A program made the translations under genes and the position numbers. From contig CAJWBH010000001.1 of assembly GCA_913019975.1 (NCBI GenBank), positions 62,001-126,000 on the forward strand: 64,000 bases of DNA, given 5' to 3'. Positions 45,539-54,533 of the stretch are shown in pieces. Source of the stretch: Thalassolituus maritimus (GTDB lineage Bacteria; Pseudomonadota; Gammaproteobacteria; Pseudomonadales; Oceanobacteraceae). Within the stretch, counting starts at the first letter, position 1, and every line of letters begins with the position of its first letter. A model generated the notes under the pieces. That model saw only the letters and a program-made list of their open reading frames with translations, was not told the DNA's origin and did no database searches.

Positions 45539-45838
45539 TTAAGGTAATACTTTTTTGAACGGTTTGACGACGACGTTTGCGTACACGCCCGCTGCAACGT
45601 ATGGGTCGGCATCTGCCCATGCCTGTGCTGCTTCAAGTGATTCAAACTCAGCGACGACCAGGCTGCCGGTGAAGCCTGCTTCACCTGGGTCTTCACTATC
45701 AATGGCAGGGTGTGGACCCGCAATCAGGAGCCGACCTTCGTTTTTCAGCGCTTCAAGTCGTTCAAGGTGGGCGGGGCGGGCTTCTTTCCGCAGTGGCAAG
45801 CTGTTTTCGATGTCCTGACTGATAATGGCGTACCACAT
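45539..45838 (-). CDS. YciI-like protein
   Basis: 99 residues from the ATG at 45838, with GAGGAA eight bases upstream; the frame also opens at 45862. Contains [31 protein letters not shown] and the core [20 protein letters not shown]. The conserved His (PAHLERL) and Asp are the presumed catalytic pair in this ferredoxin-like family, whose exact reaction is unclear. The name follows E. coli YciI. Single gene, with divergent rnmM starting 165 bp away. Confidence 0.85.
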   Translation of the reverse strand: MWYAIISQDIENSLPLRKEARPAHLERLEALKNEGRLLIAGPHPAIDSEDPGEAGFTGSLVVAEFESLEAAQAWADADPYVAAGVYANVVVKPFKKVLP

Positions 45839-46002
45839 ATTACGGTTTCCTCGTTGTATCACTTATTCTGTTGTTCGGAAGGTATGGACAGGTTTTCTCG
45901 CTCACAAGAGAAAATATGGCTCAAAATCGCTTATTCGCTATGTGGCGGCTGTGCATTTACAATGGTCGGCATTATGTCGTAAGCCACCCAGAGCGTCCAA
46001 TC

Positions 46003-46839
46003 GTGAACTCCGTGATAGACCTTCACTGCCATACTACTGCTTCCGATGGCAGCCTGAGCCCAGCCGAGCTGGTGGAGCGGGCGTCAGAACGTGGCATTCA
46101 AACGTTGGCCATCACAGACCATGACACTCTCGAAGGGTTCCGTCAGGGACGTGATATGGCCGAAAAAAAGAATCTGCGTCTGATACCGGGGATCGAGCTG
46201 TCCTGCGTGTGGGGCGGTGCGACGATACATATCGTGGGCCTGAACATGGATGTAGACTCTGCGGCAATGAAGGAAGCCGAGGCGTTTCAGTTGAATGCGC
46301 GCAATGAGCGTTGTGAGTTAATTGCCCAGCGAGTCGGCAAAAAGCTGAAGCAGGATATCTGTATGGACTCAGTGCGGGAGTATGCAGGCAGTGATATTGT
46401 GGGACGTCCCCATTTTGCCCGCTACCTGGTCGATCAGGGTTGGGTGCCTTCGATGCAGGCGGCTTTCACTAAATACCTGGGTTCGGGCAAAGTCGGTGAT
46501 GTGAAAACCAGCTGGCCTGAACTTGAGCAGGTGGTGCGATGGATCGTTGATGCTGGCGGCGTGGCTGTTATGGCGCACGCGCATCTGTATAAGATGACGC
46601 GAACTAAGCTCCGTGCCTGCATGTCTGATTTTATTGAGGCAGGGGGCTCCGCCGTCGAAGTCGCTTATGGACAGATGGACAACAATCAACGCGGTCAGAT
46701 GACGACCCTGGCAAAAGATATGGGCCTGATGGGCTCATGTGGTAGTGATTTCCATGGGCCGAACCGTTTTGGGCTTGATCTGGGCGTTATGCCAGCGTTC
46801 CCTAAAGATGTCACGCCAGTATGGTCTTTGTGGCAATAA
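46003..46839 (+). CDS. rnmM: PHP-domain 5'-3' exoribonuclease RnmM (YciV, RNase AM)
   Basis: 278 residues if it begins at the GTG at 46003 (Val-Asn-Ser before IDLHCHT); an upstream ATG-containing frame to 45871 is possible but would be unusual. The PHP metal site is made of DLHCHTTASDG (HxH near residues 7-9), LAITDHDTLEGF and later MAHAHLY and GSCGSDFHGPNRF, typical trinuclear-metal ligands. YciV (RnmM) processes 5' ends of rRNA precursors and small RNAs. It is followed by yciO, 38 bp later, a pairing seen with the E. coli homologues. Confidence 0.88.
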   Translation: MNSVIDLHCHTTASDGSLSPAELVERASERGIQTLAITDHDTLEGFRQGRDMAEKKNLRLIPGIELSCVWGGATIHIVGLNMDVDSAAMKEAEAFQLNARNERCELIAQRVGKKLKQDICMDSVREYAGSDIVGRPHFARYLVDQGWVPSMQAAFTKYLGSGKVGDVKTSWPELEQVVRWIVDAGGVAVMAHAHLYKMTRTKLRACMSDFIEAGGSAVEVAYGQMDNNQRGQMTTLAKDMGLMGSCGSDFHGPNRFGLDLGVMPAFPKDVTPVWSLWQ

Positions 46840-46877
46840 GCAAAGAGCCATCTAATTGAACTATTGAAGGATTTATT

Positions 46878-47501
46878 TTGAGCCAGTTTTTTCAGATCCA
46901 CCCAGAAAACCCTCAGGCACGTCTTGTTAAGCAGGCGGCGGACATAATCCGTGAGGGCGGGCTGGCAGTTATTCCGACAGACTGCGCTTATGCGCTGGCC
47001 TGTCGCCTGGGCGATAAAGCCGCGACGGAGCGTGTTACGCGGCTACGCCAGTTAGGATCTAAGCATAACTTCACTCTGTTGTGTCGTGATCTCTCTGAAT
47101 TGTCGACCTTCGCAAAGGTTGATAATACCGAATACCGGCTGCTCAAATCGCACACGCCAGGGGCATTTACCTTTATCCTTCCAGCAACCCGTGATGTGCC
47201 TCGCCTGTTGATGCATCCTAAAAAGCGGACGATTGGTATCCGTGTTCCTGATAACGCGATCGCGATGGCGCTGCTTGAAGAAATCGGCGAACCTCTGATG
47301 ACGAGTTCGCTGATCATGCCCGGAGATGAACTACCTCTTTCTGACCCGTATGACATCCGCGCCACGCTGGAGCATCAGCTGGATGTGGTCATTGATGGTG
47401 GTTTCTGCGGTTTTGAAGCGACGACCGTCGTCGATATGACCGGAGACGTTCCTGAGATCGCACGTCAGGGCGTGGGCGATGCCAGCGCCTTTGCCGAGTA
47501 A
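46878..47501 (+). CDS. yciO: L-threonylcarbamoyladenylate synthase-like protein (YciO)
   Basis: 207 residues with a TTG start at 46878, preceded by GAAGGA. The Sua5/YrdC/YciO fold is shown by GGLAVIPTDCAYALACRLGD, TRLRQLGSKHNFTLLCRDLS and TPGAFTFILPATRDVP. The KRxSxxRxP-like YrdC loop reads PKKRTIGIRVPDNAIA. YciO probably forms threonylcarbamoyl-AMP or hydrolyses related adducts for the t6A tRNA modification, and is the shorter paralogue, not Sua5. It follows rnmM by 38 bp. A hairpin of GTAACC/GGTTAC follows it at 47511 but without a T run. Confidence 0.87.
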   Translation: MSQFFQIHPENPQARLVKQAADIIREGGLAVIPTDCAYALACRLGDKAATERVTRLRQLGSKHNFTLLCRDLSELSTFAKVDNTEYRLLKSHTPGAFTFILPATRDVPRLLMHPKKRTIGIRVPDNAIAMALLEEIGEPLMTSSLIMPGDELPLSDPYDIRATLEHQLDVVIDGGFCGFEATTVVDMTGDVPEIARQGVGDASAFAE

Positions 47502-47532
47502 ATTAAGTAAGTAACCCGCAGGTTACCGGCCC

Positions 47533-47561
47533 TGTGACTCACCGGTTAAAACCGCTATCAT
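47533..47561 (+). promoter_or_regulatory. Predicted promoter of the first trpS
   Basis: TGTGAC (47533-47538), a -35-like hexamer, and TATCAT (47556-47561), five of six bases of the -10 consensus, are separated by exactly 17 bp, 40 bp before the trpS start. Placement and spacing are good, but the evidence is only pattern-based. Confidence 0.45.
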
Positions 47562-47601
47562 TGCGCCCTTTACGATTGAACGGATGTAACGGGTTCTTCC
47601 A

Positions 47602-48618
47602 ATGAGCAAACAGCGTGTTTTAACCGGTATCACGACCACCGGGACTCCCCACCTGGGTAATTATGTCGGTGCTATTCGTCCGGCGATTGAAGCCAGCCGC
47701 GATACCAATAATGAGTCCTTCTACTTCCTTGCTGATTTCCATGCGCTGATCAAGTGCCAGGACCCTGCAGCTGTCCATCAGTCGACTAAAGAGATTGCCG
47801 CCACCTGGCTGGCTCTCGGACTCGACACAGATAACGCCGTATTCTATCGCCAGTCTGACATCCCAGAGATTCCGGAACTGACCTGGGTGCTTAACTGCGT
47901 GTGCGCGAAAGGGCTTATGAACCGTGCTCACGCTTATAAAGCTGCTGTTGATGCCAATGTTGAAGAAGGTGAGGACGCGGATAAGGCCATTACCATGGGG
48001 CTGTTCAGTTACCCTGTTCTGATGGCGGCGGACATCCTGATGTTCGGTTCAAACAAGGTGCCTGTCGGTAAAGATCAGATTCAGCACGTTGAAATGGCCC
48101 GTGATATGGCGCAGCGCTTCAACCATATCTACTGCAAGAAAGAGCCATTGCTCACTTTGCCGGATTATCAGGTAGACGAAGACAGTGCCATTCTGCAGGG
48201 GTTGGATGGTCGTAAGATGAGTAAAAGTTACGGCAATACCATTCCTCTTTTTCTGCCAGAGAAGAAGCTGCAGAAGCATATCAATAAGATTAAAACCAAC
48301 TTGCTTGAGCCGGGTGAGCCAAAAGATCCGGATACATCAGCCGTGTTCCAGATCTGGAAAGCGTTTGCGACGCAGGAGCAGACCGCTGAAATGCGTCGTG
48401 CTTTCGAAGAAGGTATTGGTTGGGGCGATGCCAAGAAGAAACTCTTTGCTCTGATCAATGAAGAAATCGCCGAGGCCCGCGAGCGCTATGAAGACCTTCT
48501 TGCGCGTCCAGCCGACATTGAGGCTGAGCTTCAAAAGGGAGCTGAGAAAGCGCGTGCCGTCAGCAAGCCTATGCTGGCGCAGGTACGTGAAGCCATCGGC
48601 ATTTCCGGTCTCAAGTAA
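47602..48618 (+). CDS. trpS: Tryptophanyl-tRNA synthetase, standard type
   Basis: 338 residues, the usual bacterial TrpRS length. The HIGH-like motif is [12 protein letters not shown] (11-22) and KMSKS is in [13 protein letters not shown] (about 204). Class Ic Rossmann fold, and the [20 protein letters not shown] stretch is the tryptophan-binding region. Charges tRNA-Trp. A second, very different TrpRS gene follows 91 bp downstream. This copy lacks the four-cysteine motif seen in the next gene. Confidence 0.96.
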   Translation: MSKQRVLTGITTTGTPHLGNYVGAIRPAIEASRDTNNESFYFLADFHALIKCQDPAAVHQSTKEIAATWLALGLDTDNAVFYRQSDIPEIPELTWVLNCVCAKGLMNRAHAYKAAVDANVEEGEDADKAITMGLFSYPVLMAADILMFGSNKVPVGKDQIQHVEMARDMAQRFNHIYCKKEPLLTLPDYQVDEDSAILQGLDGRKMSKSYGNTIPLFLPEKKLQKHINKIKTNLLEPGEPKDPDTSAVFQIWKAFATQEQTAEMRRAFEEGIGWGDAKKKLFALINEEIAEARERYEDLLARPADIEAELQKGAEKARAVSKPMLAQVREAIGISGLK

Positions 48619-48709
48619 TTTTGAGCGGTAGCGGTGGTTACCAGAGCGTGACATCGCTGCCGAGTCAGCGTAAAAACGAATACATACGAAGCAAAGAGAG
48701 GAAGCAGGC

Positions 48710-49927
48710 TTGAGTACAGTGGATCCGCAGAGGCGGGTGGTTTCCGGAATGCGCCCGACTGGCCCGGTACACCTGGGGCACTATCATGGTGTTCTGAAAA
48801 ACTGGGTTAAGTTGCAACACGAGTACGATTGCTTTTTCTTTGTTGCCGACTGGCACGCCCTTACTACCGGTTACGCCTCCCCGGAAGACATCGCTTCAAG
48901 CACCTGGGAAATGGTGGTTGATTGGTTAGCCGCCGGCGTGAATCCTGGTGCTAGCCATATGTTTATTCAGAGTCGTGTGCCAGAGCAGGCGGAGTTGCAC
49001 CTTCTTCTGTCTATGATCACGCCTCTCGCCTGGCTAGAAAGGGCGCCAGCCTATAAAGAGTTCATTGAATCTAACCGGGAGCAGGATAAGGCCAGTTACG
49101 GCGTTCTGGGTTATCCATTACTGCAAAGTGCCGATGTGCTTGCGTATCGTGCTGGACTGGTGCCGGTGGGTGCGGACCAGACGCCTCATGTCGAACTGGC
49201 CCGCGAAATCGCCCGTCGGTTTAATCATCTTTACGGCTCAGAAGAAGATTTTGCTGCCAATGCAGAGGCGGCAATCAGGAAACTGGGCAAGAAGACCGGA
49301 AAGCTTTATACCGAGCTGCGTCTTGCACACACACGCCACGGCGATACAGACGCTTTGGCAACGGCTCAGGCGTTGATTCGTGAGCAGAATAAGCTGACGC
49401 TGTCAGATAAAGAGCGACTGCTCGGGTATCTTGAAGGAGACAGTGTCGCCATCCTTCCGGAACCTCAGCATGTGCTGGCAGAACAGGCGGCGAAAATGCC
49501 GGGGCTGGACGGACGTAAGATGTCCAACACCCACGATAATATTATTCCGCTGAGAGCGGAGCCGGAAACGGTTGAGAAGGCACTCCGTAATATGCCGACA
49601 GACCCTAACCGGGTGCGGCTCGCAGACCCTGGTACGCCAGAGGCCTGTGCTGTATGGCAGTTCCATAAGGTTTACACCGAAGGGGCTGAACTCATCGAAG
49701 TGCACGATAAGTGCAGCAGTGCTGGCTGGGGCTGTATTGAATGTAAACAATGCGTTGCTGACAAGATCATTGCTCAACAAGCACCGATCAGACAACGGGG
49801 CCGGGACTTCGAAGAGAACATTGACCTGGTGCACAGCATCATCGCTGAAGGTACAGAGCGTGCTCGGGATGCTGCCCGGGCAACGTTAGAAGAAGTACGT
49901 GATGCGATGGGCTTAGCCTATCGCTGA
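48710..49927 (+). CDS. Second tryptophanyl-tRNA synthetase with [4Fe-4S]-type Cys motif
   Basis: 405 residues with a TTG start at 48710 preceded by AGAGAGGAAG. HIGH-like PTGPVHLGHYHG (16-27) and KMSNT in LDGRKMSNTHDNI (about 267-279) are seen; the MSNT form is common in the longer TrpRS. An insertion of about 80 residues (about 180-260) accounts for the extra length. Near the C-terminus Cys313, Cys335, Cys342 and Cys345 form C-x21-C-x6-C-x2-C, close to the C-x22-C-x6-C-x2-C [4Fe-4S] site described for Thermotoga maritima TrpRS, and a further Cys348 follows. Not identical to the first TrpRS in key regions. It may be specialised, for example stress-resistant or analogue-tolerant. Confidence 0.9.
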   Translation: MSTVDPQRRVVSGMRPTGPVHLGHYHGVLKNWVKLQHEYDCFFFVADWHALTTGYASPEDIASSTWEMVVDWLAAGVNPGASHMFIQSRVPEQAELHLLLSMITPLAWLERAPAYKEFIESNREQDKASYGVLGYPLLQSADVLAYRAGLVPVGADQTPHVELAREIARRFNHLYGSEEDFAANAEAAIRKLGKKTGKLYTELRLAHTRHGDTDALATAQALIREQNKLTLSDKERLLGYLEGDSVAILPEPQHVLAEQAAKMPGLDGRKMSNTHDNIIPLRAEPETVEKALRNMPTDPNRVRLADPGTPEACAVWQFHKVYTEGAELIEVHDKCSSAGWGCIECKQCVADKIIAQQAPIRQRGRDFEENIDLVHSIIAEGTERARDAARATLEEVRDAMGLAYR

Positions 49928-49934
49928 GATCACT

Positions 49935-50777
49935 ATGGAAGAAAACAGATCAGAGAAAACCAGTAAAGCCCGTCAGAGCGAAATGCCGTTTGCACTCGTG
50001 CAGGGGCAGCCAATGACGCAACTGCCACTCGATCTGTATATTCCGCCAGACGCTCTGGAAATTATCCTCGAACAGTTTGAAGGGCCGCTCGACCTGCTGC
50101 TCTATCTGATCCGTAAACAGAATCTCGATATCCTTGAAGTGCATGTCGCGGATATTGTTGAGCAGTACATGCAATACATCAGTATGATGCAGGCCCTCCA
50201 GCTCGAACTTGCCGCCGAATACATGGTAATGGCGGCCATGTTGGCCGAAATTAAGAGCCGGATGTTACTGCCGAGGCAAAAAGTCGAGGGAGAGGATGGC
50301 GAGGAAGAAGACCCGAGAGCTGAACTGATTCGCCGCCTACAGGAATATGAGCGTTTCCGTACTGCAGCGGAGCAGATTGATGAGCTGCCCCGGCTTGAGC
50401 GCGATATCTTTGTCGCTGATGTTGATGCTCCGGACAGAATTCAGGAGCGTATTCACCCAGAGGTCGATATGCGCGAAATCATGCTGGCTATGGCAGCGGT
50501 TATGCGTCGGGCAGAGCGCTTTGAACATCATGAGATTGAGCGCGAACAACTCTCAACCCGCGAGCGAATGGCTGATATTCTCGAAAAACTGAAAGGCGGA
50601 CATTTTGTTCCTTTCAGTCAGCTGTTTGCGCCGGAGGAGGGTAAGCTGGGCGTTGTGGTCAGTTTTCTGGCGATACTGGAGCTGATCAAAGAGCGCTTAC
50701 TCGACCTTGTGCAGCATGAAGTGCTCGGCGTGATACATGTAAAGTTGAGGGGTACGGATGAGCACGCCACCGCTTAA
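49935..50777 (+). CDS. scpA: Segregation and condensation protein A
   Basis: 280 residues of the kleisin ScpA family. The N-terminal LEQFEGPLDLLLYLIRKQNL (about 48-67) and the C-terminal winged helix (VVSFLAILELIKERLLDLVQ) bind SMC head and neck. ScpA-ScpB with SMC organises and separates chromosomes; the presence of Smc (rather than MukB) is implied. It starts 8 bp after the second trpS and overlaps scpB by 20 bp. A 45-residue N-terminal extension precedes the conserved domain. Confidence 0.93.
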   Translation: MEENRSEKTSKARQSEMPFALVQGQPMTQLPLDLYIPPDALEIILEQFEGPLDLLLYLIRKQNLDILEVHVADIVEQYMQYISMMQALQLELAAEYMVMAAMLAEIKSRMLLPRQKVEGEDGEEEDPRAELIRRLQEYERFRTAAEQIDELPRLERDIFVADVDAPDRIQERIHPEVDMREIMLAMAAVMRRAERFEHHEIEREQLSTRERMADILEKLKGGHFVPFSQLFAPEEGKLGVVVSFLAILELIKERLLDLVQHEVLGVIHVKLRGTDEHATA

Positions 50778-51651
50778 GAATATACTGGAAGCCGCCATGA
50801 TGGCCGCAGGCGCGCCATTGTCTGTTGAGCGGATGAAAACCCTGTTTGCGGAAGGTATGGAGCCGACGTCGTCTGAGCTTCTTGATGCGATAGTTGAACT
50901 GCGCAAAGACCTTCTCGGACGTGGAATTGAGGTGTCAGAGGTGGCTTCTGGCTTCCGTTTGCAGGTCCGTACAGAGACAGCACCGTTTGTTGCCCGTCTC
51001 TGGGAAGAGAAACCTCAGCGTTATTCTCGGGCTTTGCTTGAGACACTGGCCCTGATCGCGTACCGTCAGCCGGTTACTCGTGGGGACATTGAAGATGTCC
51101 GTGGTGTCGTGGTCAGCAGTTCTACGATCCGCACACTGCTGGAGCGGGACTGGGTTCGTGTTGTCGGGCATCGTGATGTGCCGGGCCGCCCGGCCATGTA
51201 TGCGACTACGAAAGAGTTTTTAGACTATTTTGGCCTTCAGTCGCTGGAGGATCTGCCATCTTTAATGGAGATTCGCGAACTGGAAGACACCAGTCGCCGG
51301 CTTGAGCTGGGCGATGATGCCGAAGCACGCCGGCCAACGCCTGACCGGTATGACTTTACCAGTGATGAAGAACGAGAAGAACGCGGCGCCGAAGTACTCA
51401 GTCAGACTGAGGATGACCTGGCGGCGGCCTCGGCACTGGTCGATAAAGTAGAAGATAACGTATTCGAACCGGTAGAAGGCAAACCCGGTAAAGGAGAGCC
51501 GCGCAAGGTCCGCGATCTCGGGCAGATCTTGCAGCGACTCGAAGAACAGCATTCTTCCGCGGAGGAGACCACGGAAGAGAATGACGAAACACAACGCAGT
51601 GACGAACATGATGATGTCACTGCTCAGGAAAAAGAATCTGACAATGAATGA
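50758..51651 (+). CDS. scpB: Segregation and condensation protein B
   Basis: 297 residues. Two winged-helix domains: [20 protein letters not shown] at the start and [20 protein letters not shown] (about 92-111) followed by [20 protein letters not shown]. Beyond residue 180 the protein has a long acidic, low-complexity tail rich in Glu, Asp and Arg (about 115 residues), longer than in most ScpB, probably disordered. ScpB dimers bind ScpA. Overlaps scpA by 20 bp and rluB by 8 bp, so the three are translated as an operon. Confidence 0.93.
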   Translation: MSTPPLKNILEAAMMAAGAPLSVERMKTLFAEGMEPTSSELLDAIVELRKDLLGRGIEVSEVASGFRLQVRTETAPFVARLWEEKPQRYSRALLETLALIAYRQPVTRGDIEDVRGVVVSSSTIRTLLERDWVRVVGHRDVPGRPAMYATTKEFLDYFGLQSLEDLPSLMEIRELEDTSRRLELGDDAEARRPTPDRYDFTSDEEREERGAEVLSQTEDDLAAASALVDKVEDNVFEPVEGKPGKGEPRKVRDLGQILQRLEEQHSSAEETTEENDETQRSDEHDDVTAQEKESDNE

Positions 51652-52477
51652 GCGTATTCAGAAATTACTGTCGCTGACAGGTGTCGCCTCCCGTCGTGAA
51701 GCTGAACGCTGGATAGCAGACGGTCGTGTAACGGTGAATGGTGAGCGGGCCAAGCTCGGAGACCGAGCGGGGCGCAACGATGATATCCGCGTTGATGGCC
51801 GTGCGGTATCTGTTGAAGAAGCAGGGGTTAATACCCGTGTGATCGCCTACAACAAACCCGTTGGTGAAGTCTGTACCCGTGATGACCCTGAAGGTCGACC
51901 GACCGTTTTTGATCATCTGCCGAAAACAAAGAATGAGCGCTGGATCAATGTCGGCCGCCTGGACATCAATACCAGCGGTCTGTTGCTTTTTACTACCGAC
52001 GGAGAGCTTGCGAATAAGCTGATGCACCCTTCGAGTGGTGTCGACCGCGAATACGCCGTACGAGTACGTGGTGACGTTGATCAGGATATGATCAATCGCC
52101 TGAAAGAGGGCGTGTTGCTCGAAGACGGCATGGCCAGCTTTACCGACGTTCGTTATTTTGATGGCGAAGGTCAGAATAAGTGGTATCACGTTGTTCTTAT
52201 GGAAGGCCGTAACCGGGAAGTGCGTCGACTCTGGGAAAGCCAGGAAATTACGGTCAGCCGCCTGAAGCGTGTTCGTTATGGTTGTATCTTTATGCCAGCG
52301 AATGTCCCGGTCGGTACTTGGGTCGAGCTTGGGCAAAAAGAAGTGAACGATCTGTATGATCTGGTGGATCTGCGTCGTCGTACAGTGAAGAAGTTTGTTG
52401 GTAAAGAGAAAGAGCAGTATCTGCGCCAGATGCGTCGTCAGAAAGTTCGCCAGACTGCGAGTCGCAGGAAGCGCTAA
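51644..52477 (+). CDS. rluB: 23S rRNA pseudouridine-2605 synthase RluB
   Basis: 277 residues from the ATG at 51644, overlapping the scpB stop; longer frames to 51581 lack support. The S4-like RNA-binding domain is at 3-60 ([20 protein letters not shown]), and the catalytic loop is [12 protein letters not shown] with Asp107. The signature [10 protein letters not shown] near residue 190 is typical of the RsuA/RluB group. The C-terminus is Lys/Arg-rich ([13 protein letters not shown]). It converts U2605 to pseudouridine in 23S rRNA. Scp and rluB linkage is common. Confidence 0.93.
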   Translation: MNERIQKLLSLTGVASRREAERWIADGRVTVNGERAKLGDRAGRNDDIRVDGRAVSVEEAGVNTRVIAYNKPVGEVCTRDDPEGRPTVFDHLPKTKNERWINVGRLDINTSGLLLFTTDGELANKLMHPSSGVDREYAVRVRGDVDQDMINRLKEGVLLEDGMASFTDVRYFDGEGQNKWYHVVLMEGRNREVRRLWESQEITVSRLKRVRYGCIFMPANVPVGTWVELGQKEVNDLYDLVDLRRRTVKKFVGKEKEQYLRQMRRQKVRQTASRRKR

Positions 52478-52503
52478 TCGTACCTCAGGTCTGCGCCAGC
52501 CAG

Positions 52504-52532
52504 AAAAAAGCCGTGCAATGCACGGCTTTTTT
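52504..52532. terminator. Bidirectional terminator between rluB and the convergent diguanylate cyclase
   Basis: Stem AGCCGTGC (52509-52516) with GCACGGCT (52520-52527) and an AAT loop, flanked by A runs on the left and T runs on the right, so it can end transcripts from both sides. Confidence 0.92.
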
Positions 52533-52543
52533 AATCGGCTTAT

Positions 52544-53518
52544 TCAGTGCCCATTAGCCTCCTGGCCTGGCTCCTCACTGACATCGCCCTGTTGGGTGTA
52601 CTCGATATCAAGATCACTGATAACCCGGTTACGACCGCTGTTCTTGGCAACATACAGCGCTGTATCGGCACGCGATACGAGCTCTTCTGTATCATCGCTT
52701 GGCTGCAGTGTTGCACAACCAATACTGGCGGTGACTTGCAACTTGTCCTTTTTACCTGCAAAGGACAGCTGGCCAATGCCCATGCGAACGCGCTCGGCAA
52801 TGCGTAAAGCGCCTGATTGATCTGCATTGCTGAGCATGATCAGAAACTCTTCACCGCCATAGCGAAAACACATGTCGGTCTGGCGAATGCAGCCGGTCAT
52901 GGCTTTAACGGCTTCTTTCAGTACTTTATCACCCATGCTGTGGCCAAACTCGTCGTTCACTTGCTTGAAGTGATCAAGGTCGAGCATCAGCACTGAGAGA
53001 GGTTGGTCGTGACGTTTGGACAGTTCGACTTCGCGACTCAATGTTTTATCGAGCGCTACCCGGTTGCCTGCACCAGTGAGAGGGTCCCGGAAGGCGGCAG
53101 CCAATGCTTCGTGGTATCGAAGCGCATTGCGCAATGGATAGACCAGTGTAGTCATTAAGCCTTCGATATTAGCGAGTTCATGTTCTCGGAAGCGAGTAGA
53201 GCGATGGAACGTCATATCACCCATGTAATCCTGTTGTGTCTGAAGTCGGTAGTTGGCGGTGTGCAGGCTGTTGCGCCCAACCGCTAATGTCGTATTGGTG
53301 GGCTCATGATGAAACGTCAGGCCGTCGACCAGAACCGCTTGCTGAATTTCTTCGAGAAAGATCTCGAGTAACTGACCTAATTCGAGCGTGGTCTGCAACT
53401 TACCAGACAGGCGTAACAGCACCTCAGGGCGGATATCCGGCCGGGGTGCCAGATCCCCGAAAGGTGTAATGACCTTGTCGTCTCGCAGTTCCGCTCTGCC
53501 ATTCATTGGGCTGACCAT
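52544..53518 (-). CDS. Diguanylate cyclase with GAF-like N-terminal region
   Basis: 324 residues; ATG at 53518 with GAGG upstream. Residues 30-145 form a probable GAF-like sensor domain (LQTTLELGQLLEIFLEEIQQ, then AVLVDGLTFHHEPTN). The GGDEF domain covers about 155-305 with DPLTGAGNRVALD, SVLMLDLDHFKQVNDEFGH and the active site RYGGEEF. The I-site RQTD precedes it by five residues, so allosteric c-di-GMP inhibition is likely. Contrast with the cyclase at 13969, which lacks this site. Cytoplasmic. Followed on the left by a bidirectional terminator. Confidence 0.9.
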   Translation of the reverse strand: MVSPMNGRAELRDDKVITPFGDLAPRPDIRPEVLLRLSGKLQTTLELGQLLEIFLEEIQQAVLVDGLTFHHEPTNTTLAVGRNSLHTANYRLQTQQDYMGDMTFHRSTRFREHELANIEGLMTTLVYPLRNALRYHEALAAAFRDPLTGAGNRVALDKTLSREVELSKRHDQPLSVLMLDLDHFKQVNDEFGHSMGDKVLKEAVKAMTGCIRQTDMCFRYGGEEFLIMLSNADQSGALRIAERVRMGIGQLSFAGKKDKLQVTASIGCATLQPSDDTEELVSRADTALYVAKNSGRNRVISDLDIEYTQQGDVSEEPGQEANGH

Positions 53519-53721
53519 GAGCTACCTCATACATTGGTGATATCAATGTGAGGGAATAAGCGATTTCTGTGCCATAGTTTTAAAATCTTAAAAGTTGTTT
53601 TAAAACAATAGGTTATGAGGTTTTTGGGAGCAGGATGAAATTTAACGCCAGTTCATTGACGAAAAAAGCGGCAAAGCTGAGCCAAATTGATGACTAAGTC
53701 TGCCGCCCGGAATGATGTCAT

Positions 53722-54465
53722 TTATTTTGGCTGAGCATCCAGGCTCTGTCCGTGCGTTCCTATTGAAGCTGGGCTCATCAGGTGCAGGTAGAGATCCATG
53801 ATTTCTGAGGCTGGTTTGACCGTCGCAGGGTTCTCAGCAGGATACGCTGCCGCCCGCATGCCGGTGCGCGTGGCGCCCGGATTGATGCAGTTGACGCGAA
53901 TATTACTGGTATTCTCAAGCTCTTGTGCAGCGACCTGCATCAGGCCTTCTGTTGCAAACTTGGAGACGGAATACGCACCCCAATAGGCTCTGCCTTCACG
54001 CCCTACGCTGCTGGTGGTGTAGATCAGCGACGCGTCTGCGGGGGCTTCCCGGAGAAGAGGAATCAGGTGCTTAGTCAACAGGAACTGGCCGTTGACGTTG
54101 ATGTTCATTACTTTCTGCCAGGTGTCCCAATGATAATTGTCGAGCATGGTGCGTTGCCCGAGAACAGATGCATTGAGTAACGCGCCGTCGAGATGCCCGA
54201 AGTGCGAGCCAATAAGCTGAGCCAGCTCGATAAAGAGGCTCTCGTCCTCTGATGCAAGGTCGAAGGGCAGTACGGCAGCCTGAGGCAGGCCTTCGGCCTC
54301 TATCAGGTCGTAGGTGTCATTCAGAGCCTCTTCCGTACGACCGAGCAACAGAACCGTCGCGCCAGCTCTGGCGTATGTCAGGGCGGCTTCGCGTCCGATA
54401 CCGTAACCACCGCCTGTCACTAATATGACGCGATTCTTCAATGTTTGCTCTTTATCTGCGGTCAT
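53722..54465 (-). CDS. yciK: Short-chain dehydrogenase/reductase YciK
   Basis: 247 residues. The nucleotide-binding motif is VTGGGYGIGREAALTYARAG (about 16-35), the NADP environment GRTEEAL and the catalytic YSVSK (about 170) with Ser about 13 residues before. The YGxG loop and the C-terminal LDAQPK match YciK-type oxidoreductases. Substrate unknown. It is downstream of mupP and ubiG on the same strand; this grouping is conserved in Pseudomonas. Confidence 0.88.
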   Translation of the reverse strand: MTADKEQTLKNRVILVTGGGYGIGREAALTYARAGATVLLLGRTEEALNDTYDLIEAEGLPQAAVLPFDLASEDESLFIELAQLIGSHFGHLDGALLNASVLGQRTMLDNYHWDTWQKVMNINVNGQFLLTKHLIPLLREAPADASLIYTTSSVGREGRAYWGAYSVSKFATEGLMQVAAQELENTSNIRVNCINPGATRTGMRAAAYPAENPATVKPASEIMDLYLHLMSPASIGTHGQSLDAQPK

Positions 54466-54533
54466 TTTCTGATTTCCGTTTGATTCTTTGATAACTCGTA
54501 AGGGTTCTGGGCGGCAAGAGTGGCAACTGCCGG

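Noticed and set aside
47511-47526. GTAACC-CGCA-GGTTAC hairpin after yciO
   Set aside because: No T run follows, and the stem is only 6 bp. It may be a weak operator or nothing.
53635-53697. A 20-codon ORF with a good ribosome site (GGGAGCAGG then ATG) between the second diguanylate cyclase and yciK
   Set aside because: Too short to support without conservation, and Lys/Ser-rich text has no recognised family. The rest of this 203-bp gap holds nothing clear.
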